A stretch of DNA of 10,834 nt from contig QUTJ01031314.1 in assembly GCA_003573635.1 (NCBI GenBank), forward strand, positions 1-10,834, in the 5' to 3' direction. Every line of letters starts with the position of its first letter. The stretch's first letter is position 1. The position numbers and the translations under genes are program-made. Of the stretch, positions 1-5,798 are shown piece after piece. The DNA comes from Goniomonas avonlea. Lineage: Eukaryota; Cryptophyceae; Goniomonadida; Goniomonadaceae. Under the pieces are notes generated by a model, which did not search any database, was not told the DNA's origin, and worked only from the letters and a program-made list of their open reading frames with translations.

Positions 1-1446
1 GGGGGGGGGGGACGGAAGTAGTGACGAGCACGTGTGAGGTTGTGAGCACCTCGTCCTGGTGCGGAACAGCAGGATCATCATCCGATGCCCTCCGCTTCGG
101 CCCTCGAATGTTGATCAGCATTGTGCCACTGAGCGCAGCATGCTTCATGGAGTCCTGGCACCGCTTCAATTCCTGTCGCAATGCCCACACCTGTGCCATC
201 GGGTCACTGCCTGGTCGCTTATAAACAGCGACTTCTTTGTATCACAAATTCCTCGAGAGCCGATTCGCTCCAATGACGCGCTCTACAGGCCGATTCGGGA
301 CATCGTCGATGTAGGAAGCTGTCGGGACATCCACGATGTCTACGATTCGGAAGCTCAAGAATAGTCAGTGTGCTTGGGGCTGGCAAACCATCACATGTTC
401 GAACGCATGCAAGAAGGCAGCAGTCATCTTCACGAGATCGTTATATCATTGGCACCTTGCGCTGCTGCTCCTCGTATTGCCCCAGCCGCTGGAGGGCCGT
501 CTCGTACTTGTTAGAAATTTGGTCCAACTGTGACCGAAGGCGCTCAACCTCCACCCATGAGCCTGGAATAACAATATCTCTGAGTTTCTGATAGTTTGAG
601 AGCTGAGTCTTGATAAGCTCGTTGTCTGAACCAGCCATAGAGGCAAGCACACGGCCGATCTCCACCTTGTCGAGCAGATGCGAAAACTTGGTCTTTTTCC
701 GCCTGTCTGCAGCCTTGGTTTTATCCAGCTTACGAAGCATGGTATTGATTAAAACCAGTGCGTTGAGTTGGACATCGAGATCGCCGCTTGACAGAAGAGC
801 GACCACTGGCTCGTACATCAACTCCTTGTTGTTGGCAGAGAAGCCCTTCTTGGCAGCGGCATGTACAAGCCTGCAACTTGGTGAGCTTCTTCACGACATA
901 TCACCTCCTTTGTGAGCACCGAAAGCCGTCGGGAGAGTAGTTACACAAGACGAAGACAAGCTCCAGGGCCGATCTACAAACTGACAGCGTTTTTGACTTG
1001 ATCAAATCATACAGGATTGCGACCGAGGAGGGCGTGTTCACCACTGCCTCCATGCCTGCCAGATGGTGTGAGTTCTGACAAAGACGATGCCAGAGCACAC
1101 CCGATACATAACCCATGGCGACTCGAAGGGTTTTGAGGGCGTACGCTTGGGCGGCACCACCCTGAAAAAGGGTCAGTCAGGTCGAAGCTGGCGTACAAAC
1201 CCACATACCGCGACCGCAACAACGTGGAACAGTGCCTCAACACCATCCTGGGCGATAAAAGTCTCCGCCATTGCGTCATCCTGGACGCATCATGAAACCG
1301 CAGAACGCAATACCATCACAAATAGCACGGCTTGCATGGGGAAATACCTTGAGGATCGACTGAAGCTGAAAAGCAGCCTTCTTCTGAGCGCTTTGATCAT
1401 CAGAGAGAAGGTCTGCGACCATGGCGGCACATTTGGATTCATTCAT
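1..1446 (-). CDS. Formin-like protein, N-terminal part (FH3/armadillo region, coiled coil, start of proline run); 3' end beyond window
   Basis: Inferred exons are 1446-1348, 1280-1209, 1161-920, 870-456 and 217-1, with introns of 67, 47, 49 and 238 bp. About 348 residues are in the window. Residues 1-230 form helical armadillo-like repeats, with segments such as FIAQDGVEALFHVV, GMEAVVNTPSSVAILYDLI and DVQLNALVLINTML. They resemble the GBD/FH3 region of FHOD-type formins (ALVLINTML, then a TQL..Y motif). A coiled coil follows (about residues 244-297), then a linker and CCC codons giving Pro-Pro-Pro at the window edge, as expected where an FH1 domain begins. Formins nucleate and elongate actin filaments through an FH2 domain, which would lie outside the window. 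The start MNESK has an in-frame TGA just upstream. A second ATG at 1422 has a strong context (GCCGCCATGG). ELMO-type armadillo proteins are the main alternative, but the coiled coil plus proline run favours formin. The last intron (218-455) is the least certain; its acceptor TATAAG is weak. Confidence 0.62.
300..340. repeat. Two tandem short inverted repeats in the last formin intron
   Basis: ACATCG (300-305) and CGATGT (307-312) form a perfect inverted repeat with a 1-nt spacer. GACATC (326-331) and GATGTC (335-340) form another with a 3-nt spacer. Both sit in similar units starting CGGGACATC, about 26 bp apart. They lie in the 238-bp inferred intron, by far the longest of this gene. No function can be assigned. 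Confidence 0.5.
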
Positions 1447-1742
1447 TCTTCAGGGTGCGCCCCGTCGACAGACCCCGAAAAGGAAGCTGCCACACCAAAA
1501 TCACCGTCCTCTCAGCCGATAGCTGCAAATCACCCTAGTCCTTTTTGCACTAGCGTTGAGGGAAAACACATGAATAAGTGGACTTTAGCAGCGAGCCAAG
1601 TCTGACTCGTACACCGCTGTTCCAGGACTGGATAGCAGGCAGAGCATTGTCTGCAGGACGCGCGCGTCTTTCTTGCTTGTGCTCGCTCTCTTTCAACGAC
1701 GTTGCTTAGTTGTGGTGGCGTTGTTGCAACGCCGCCCAACTA
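1447..1742. promoter_or_regulatory. Shared divergent promoter region of the formin and AMPK beta genes
   Basis: The start codons of the minus-strand formin (1446) and plus-strand AMPK beta (1743) face away from each other across 296 bp, so both promoters and 5' UTRs must lie here unless the formin has further upstream exons. No TATA or CCAAT box is obvious. A pyrimidine-rich stretch (about 1665-1695) precedes the AMPK beta start. Open frames here are short and unlike any known protein. Confidence 0.5.
1714..1736 (+). promoter_or_regulatory. Strong hairpin just upstream of the AMPK beta start codon
   Basis: GGTGGCGTTG (1714-1723) pairs with CAACGCCGCC (1727-1736) across a TTG loop. That is ten base pairs including one U-G wobble, and six nucleotides then separate it from the ATG at 1743. 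If it lies in the 5' UTR, a stem this stable and close to the start would slow scanning ribosomes. Transcript start sites are unknown, so a role is inference. Confidence 0.5.
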
Positions 1743-2684
1743 ATGGGCAACAGTTCTTCCCAAGAGAGAAACTCGCAGAGTCGCATTTCCTGGCATTCTT
1801 CTGAGGGGCCTGGTGCGACCTGCCACCGCCAACCACTCTGTTTGACACATTCCGTAGCCGAGTTGAAATGTGCAGTTCCTGTCGTTTTACGATGGACAGA
1901 GCCTGGAACTGATGTTTTTGTTGTCGGGTCATACAGTGCCTGGCAAAACAAGGTTTACTTGTCGCCACAGCCAACAGGAGAGTTCGCCACCACACTGCAC
2001 CTGGCACCTGGTGCGCAGGACTGTCAGCCCGCATTCTTTCTCACAGCTTTTCTTCGTATGCAGGGGAATATCAGTACAAGTTCATTGTTGATGGAGAGTG
2101 GCGATGCGCAGCGACCCAAACTATGACCAAAGATCGGGCAGGAAACGAAAATAACTGGATGAAGGTGGAGGAAGAACAAAGTCCGGACGTTGGGCAGATT
2201 CCGGACATCACAAAACGTAAGGTTTTTCAGCTGAAGCAGAACGGTGTCTCACCTACCCCAGCTGAGTTGCCACAGTCTCCACGAGCAACATATACTTCGG
2301 TCATGCCGGACCCTGACGATTATTTGAAAGAACCGTGCGTGTCTGTCCCATCTGTCCAGCCCGCAGTGTCCTTAGTTTTTTGCAGGCCGTTGCTCCCTCC
2401 TCACTTGCAGTTCGCTCTCCTCAATCAACCACCAGTGCGGAACGATCCGAACTTATTGCCGCTGCCGCACCAGGTTTGCTACGAAAACGTTTCTTCTGAA
2501 TGCCTAATGTCTTTGATGCCCGCAGTCATCACTACACCATTTATTTCGAACTGAGGAACCCGAGTTGCATGGCTTACGAGTGCTTGGTACAACCAAGCGG
2601 CACAAAACCAAGTTTGTGACCACTGTGTACTATTGCCCTGCTGACATGGCAAGGGTTATCGAACCGCCAGCGCCACTATCCTAA
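1743..2684 (+). CDS. AMPK beta subunit (SNF1/AMP-activated kinase scaffold and glycogen-binding subunit)
   Basis: Inferred exons are 1743-2010, 2064-2340, 2386-2473 and 2526-2684 (introns of 53, 45 and 52 bp), giving 263 residues, close to the family's usual 270. The protein starts MGNSSS, a textbook N-myristoylation signal like that of animal beta subunits, and the start is chosen on this basis. A carbohydrate-binding module spans about residues 44-124: VVLRWTEPGTDVFVVGSYSAW, with W67, K95 and W102 (in QYKFIVDGEW) and N119/N120 matching the glucan-contacting Trp, Lys, Trp and Asn of known AMPK beta CBMs. The C-terminal ASC domain holds PLLPPHL (183-189), LLPLPHQ and TKRHKTKFVTTVYY. It binds the catalytic alpha and AMP-sensing gamma subunits. 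The complex acts at membranes and in the cytosol in energy sensing. Every exon junction keeps frame. Intron 2341-2385 is 3n and stop-free, so a retained form would still be read through at that point. Confidence 0.93.
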
Positions 2685-3357
2685 GCGAATTGTCGTCATG
2701 GGTCTCCGTCGGTTGGAGCGACTCAAGTGACAGTTTATCATCTTGAGTTAGCACGAGACGGCGCAGTTGTCATGATTGCGGCTGCGAGTCCTTCTGTTGG
2801 AAGGAAGCCGTGATACCTCGGTTGCCCTGAAGAGCTATTAGGATCCCCTGTGCGAACTCGCGACTTCGCTGCGGTCGATCTGGTGGCAGCGTGAGGGACT
2901 GGAAGTCCCACAGTCGCCCCATCACCGTTGCGTGTGTATTGTACTTTATCGCCTGCAGTGTCAATAATACTGCAGCTTCTACAATGTTGCCTCCCGATGA
3001 TCCATTTTCAATACTGTGTTTTCGAGTGCCAGAAAAGTTGAGTGTCGCCCTTTCAGTCAGCTCCTTCGATAAACGACTGGTGCAGAGCCAGCTTTGAGCA
3101 ATCATAGGAGCATCCAATGCACAAGTCTTCAGGAAATTCCTGACGATCAAACTGAATACTCTCTCACACACATCCCCCCCGCCCCCCCCCTCTCTCTAAA
3201 CTGTCCATTCACTTCATACATATGGAGTCACAAGCAAATAGCTTCTCCGACACATTTAGTGAAAAATAGAGCAGCCTGTCATTTCAAACAGGGTTGGAGA
3301 AGCTCCTGCCCGCGCTAAAGATTAAGAAATTCATTATATCAGATTTTTTCCCACCAA
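2685..3357. other. Convergent spacer between AMPK beta and the small basic gene; coding status unclear
   Basis: This 673-bp stretch must contain the 3' ends of both flanking genes. No classical AATAAA signal is seen. A minus-strand frame is open from 3171 to 2770 (133 codons; includes NIVEAAVLLTLQAI and REFAQGILIALQG). Plus-strand segments also look plausible: QVTVYHLELARDGAVVMIAA at about 2726-2785 and PPDDPFSILCFRVPEKLSVA at about 2990-3050, possibly joined across an intron ending TCGCCTGCAG near 2960. I recognise no family on either strand. At most one strand is likely to be coding. Confidence 0.3.
3174..3197. repeat. Poly-C / CT low-complexity tract
   Basis: Seven C, one G and nine C are followed by TCTCTCT, directly after a short CACACA run. 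Simple sequence in the convergent spacer, probably noncoding. Confidence 0.85.
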
Positions 3358-3689
3358 TCACAGGAAATCATCGTCGCCTTCGGCAACAATACCAGCAGCG
3401 CGATCAGCCTCTTTCTTCTTGCTCTCTTCCTCCTCTTCTCTTCGGCGTGTCTTTTGGCGAAGCTTCTTACGCTTGCGGGCCGCTCTGGATTGATCCAATG
3501 CCTGAAGAGTCTAGAATGAGAACAGGTCACGAAGCAATGCAGGGCAGAAACGACCTTGTTTCGAGTCAAGGGTGCCTTCGTATCTTTGAAAACGGATTTG
3601 GGCTGCAACCTCTTTTGATTGTTACCTTTCCCACCCCCTTTGCTTTTCCCACACTTGGTGATACCCTTGGAACCCCTGTGCTTTCCCAT
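3358..3689 (-). CDS. Small lysine/arginine-rich protein of unknown function
   Basis: Two inferred exons, 3689-3555 and 3501-3358, are separated by a 53-bp intron with a clean GTCGTT donor and a TCTTCAG acceptor. The product is 92 residues. The N-terminal half is Gly/Lys-rich (MGKHRGSKGITKCGKSKGGG), followed by a patch PKSVFKDTKAPLTRNK. The C-terminal half is a highly charged helix (RKRKKLRQKTRR, then a Glu run and KKKEADRAA), ending in acidic GDDDFL. Without splicing the frame loses this charged pattern, which supports the intron. The composition suggests a nuclear or nucleolar protein, perhaps in ribosome biogenesis; resemblance to small factors such as RBIS/C8orf59 is too weak to assert. 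It is transcribed divergently from the coiled-coil gene 114 bp away. Confidence 0.65.
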
Positions 3690-3803
3690 TGCGTGACCAG
3701 AAGAAAGCGTGGTCGCTAGTTACTCCGCTAGTCTCCTTCGTTAGTAGCGAATACGATCTGTTTATGTAACGGCAGCAAGACGGGAAGTTGCTGCGTTGGG
3801 ACC
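3690..3803. promoter_or_regulatory. Short bidirectional promoter region
   Basis: Only 114 bp separate the start codons of the small basic gene (minus) and the coiled-coil gene (plus). Both core promoters and 5' UTRs must fit here, implying a bidirectional promoter. The plus start has a favourable context (GGGACCATGGCG). No TATA box is evident. Confidence 0.5.
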
Positions 3804-4323
3804 ATGGCGCTGAAGAAGGGCAAAAAGCTGGATACACTGGCCACATCTTTTGAAATTACCACCAATTCTTCTCACAGTATCCGCCTCATTGAAAACTTGA
3901 AGATTCGGCACGATGTCCTCTCCCAAGGTGTGCAAAGGCTTCTACCAGTGGCCGTGTGCTAATGCGACGGCAGAAATCAATGCAGACTCAAAAGGTCTCG
4001 AAGATTTCGAGGGGCGTATTTTACGACTGAACGAACGAAAAGAATTCTTGCTTAGAAGAATCAAAGAAAACGAAGACTGGGCTGCACACTACGATAAAGA
4101 ATTTGGCCCATTCGTTGCAAAGTACCACATGTTCTTGGACAAGATGAGATTACTCTACGGCGATGCAAAGCAAAAACACTCTGCAGGATTGGATTTGTTG
4201 GTACGCTTTGATTTTATTAATTGGGTTTCTGACATGCATGTGCAGAAAGAACACTTTGGATATCATCCAGAGTTCAAGCGCTGGTTCGATTCATTTTCAG
4301 CTGTACCATTCAAACCTATGTAA
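3804..4323 (+). CDS. Conserved-looking small coiled-coil protein of unknown function
   Basis: Inferred exons are 3804-3927, 3974-4200 and 4246-4323 (introns of 46 and 45 bp), giving 142 residues. Residues about 20-85 are predicted helical and coiled-coil, with the charged, Leu-spaced segment LEDFEGRILRLNERKEFLLR. Next come an aromatic stretch (WAAHYDKEFGPFVAKYHMFL) and a C-terminal KEHFGYHPEFKRW..F.AVPFKPM that reads like a conserved motif. The first intron is required because the unspliced frame stops soon after LSQG. The second (GTACGC donor, TTTCTGAC branch-like site, GTGCAG acceptor) is 45 bp, in frame and stop-free; removing it joins DLL to KEHFGYHP. The overall style recalls small axonemal or centrosomal coiled-coil proteins, but I cannot name a family. 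Confidence 0.72.
4201..4245 (+). other. 45-bp in-frame, stop-free intron of the coiled-coil gene
   Basis: It starts GTACGC, contains TTTCTGAC 14 nt before the end and terminates GTGCAG. It would add 15 residues (VRFDFINWVSDMHVQ) if retained. That insert has no charged heptad pattern, unlike both flanks, which supports its being an intron. Confidence 0.65.
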
Positions 4324-4639
4324 ATACTCAATCAATCAGCTCGAGGGACATGAAATGGCTCCCTACCTGGACTTCTGTCTGGTTCAAGTAGGAACTTCGG
4401 GCAACCATGGATGTCAAGACCTTTTTGCCCTTCCCGAGGCTTCAGCGTTGGATCGTTCGCTGACTGTGAGACCCACGAGATTGATTGCGACGTGTCGCGG
4501 GCGTTGGAGTGTGATGAGGGAAAGGTGAGTGTAGATGGGTTTGACGGCTTTTTACGAACGCGGCCAATAAGTGTCCCAACCCCGAACGAATCAAAAATTC
4601 GTCCAATCAGCCCAGTGTCATTTCCACACAAATATTACA
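4324..4639 (+). promoter_or_regulatory. Spacer with two CCAAT boxes upstream of a doubtful plus-strand gene
   Basis: After the coiled-coil gene's stop there is no recognisable coding segment. CCAAT occurs at 4564-4568 and 4603-4607, followed by an AT-rich stretch (AAATATTAC) and an ATG at 4640. This arrangement could be a core promoter for the gene suggested at 4640-5125. Open frames on both strands in 4330-4660 resemble nothing I know. Confidence 0.3.
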
Positions 4640-5125
4640 ATGCCCCTACGGATGCCTAATAGAAATACGGTTTTGAGATCAGGAGCTGAAACTCCAACCA
4701 GTGCACGAAGGTACACGCAAACGAGCCCAGCAACGGGCCCGTCCCGTGAGGCCGCCACAACCAGCGCAACGCAAACTTCGCGTTTGGCCACTTGGCGGAG
4801 CAACACCTGCTGTTCAGCCAGCGGCTCGGTAACCTGCTGTTCAGCCAGCGGCTCGGTAAGGAGGAGGCGAGGCAGTCCACGAATCACGATTAAGCAATCC
4901 ACTGCAACAGCCTCCGATTGCAATATCCACTGTCTCCGGGGCAACAGCGACCAATTAAGGATACACGATAATGAAATAGGCGTACATCCACGTGCAAATG
5001 TGACGTGGGGTCAGTCACACGCACGAGGCTGCAAGGTCTATCTCAAAGCCTATGAAGTGTGCCGCAAGCCAGGAGGGGGTGCGCCCCAGTCATGCGTGAC
5101 TTGCTGGGTCATCTCAGCCTCGTGA
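4640..5125 (+). CDS. Doubtful hypothetical gene rich in Ser, Thr and Arg
   Basis: From the ATG at 4640 the frame stays open to TGA at 5123-5125 (161 residues). An upstream in-frame ATG at 4571 would lengthen it, but it lies between the two CCAAT boxes. The sequence is Thr/Ser/Arg-rich at first (SAGAETPTS-like composition), then contains the duplicated CCSASGSVT unit and a Cys-containing C-terminal part (about 5000-5122). A second plus frame over 4770-4885 reads HLLFSQRLGNLLFSQRLGKE and looks more protein-like. It could connect by an intron 4856-4910 (GTAAGG donor, CAACAG acceptor). I recognise no domain, and the frame may be fortuitous. Confidence 0.22.
   Translation: MPLRMPNRNTVLRSGAETPTSARRYTQTSPATGPSREAATTSATQTSRLATWRSNTCCSASGSVTCCSASGSVRRRRGSPRITIKQSTATASDCNIHCLRGNSDQLRIHDNEIGVHPRANVTWGQSHARGCKVYLKAYEVCRKPGGGAPQSCVTCWVISAS
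4805..4858. repeat. Perfect 27-bp tandem duplication
   Basis: A 27-bp unit beginning ACCTGCTGTTCAGCC and ending GGCTCGGTA occurs twice without mismatch (4805-4831 and 4832-4858). The length is a multiple of three, so any frame through it repeats nine residues. Perfect identity suggests a recent duplication. Each copy ends in a CG/GTA sequence that could act as a splice donor. Confidence 0.92.
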
Positions 5126-5275
5126 GTCTCGAACTGCTTGAACCCGTGCACGCACGCCTGCAAACGACGTCAACATTGAGCACAACTCGCACCAAACCGC
5201 ACAATTCTGCCATTACTTCTCGAGAGCGCTGGAGGGAAGGGGATGGAGGGATAGAGGGGAGGCAAAGTGCATGAT

Positions 5276-5798
5276 TCAGCCATGTCCTTGTCTAGGGCTC
5301 TGTGTCTGTGCGCTGCCCAGTGCCCGTCGTGTGTCGCAGAACTGCGGTACAGGAGTCCTTTCTAGTGTATGGTCGCCATGTGAAACCTCACCTGGGCCAA
5401 GGCATGCACATTCGGATGCATCAGGAACTTCGCGCGCGCGGAATCCGCCTGGGACTCAGGGGCCAGCACAAGTTGGACTTCCTCGCGATTCAAAATCGCT
5501 GAGATTAACCCCTACGCGAGAGGGTCAGATCCAGACAAGGAATCGCACCAAATGAAAGAGACCGAAATGGCCAGGGTGCGAAGCGGGTGCCAAGGGTGCG
5601 TCGTAGCGTGTCGCAGGGAGCACAAAAGCATGTGGCGAACCTGTACGGCCCGAGTGTAGTCCCAGTCACACTCGTCCAAGTACTCCGTGGCAGCCACCAT
5701 TACGGGGCACTGCTTCTCCTCACTTCGGCGTCCACGCCCGCGGAAAGTGTTTGGACTTGTTGCCGGAGAAGATGGGGGGCTAGCTCTCGGTGCTGCAC
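5276..5798 (-). other. C-terminal extension of the kinase (SP-rich linker and weakly UBA-like segment)
   Basis: Exons 12-14 (5798-5641, 5511-5392, 5341-5276) encode about 114 residues after the AGC tail. They give an SP-rich linker ([10 protein letters not shown]), a basic patch (RGRGRR), then [20 protein letters not shown] joined to [11 protein letters not shown]. The pattern of hydrophobics around CDWDYTRAV resembles UBA-like three-helix modules (FL..CDWD...A). If the intron 5512-5640 is not removed, the protein ends at TAG 5512-5514 instead. The UBA reading is weak. Confidence 0.4.

Noticed and set aside
4571-4639. Extension of the doubtful gene to an upstream ATG at 4571
   Set aside because: That ATG lies between two CCAAT boxes, so it is more likely promoter than coding.
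5302-5502. Plus-strand ORF with a ribosomal-protein-like look ([20 protein letters not shown])
   Set aside because: It lies antisense to inferred kinase exon 13, which has matching splice sites and frame; the resemblance is composition only.
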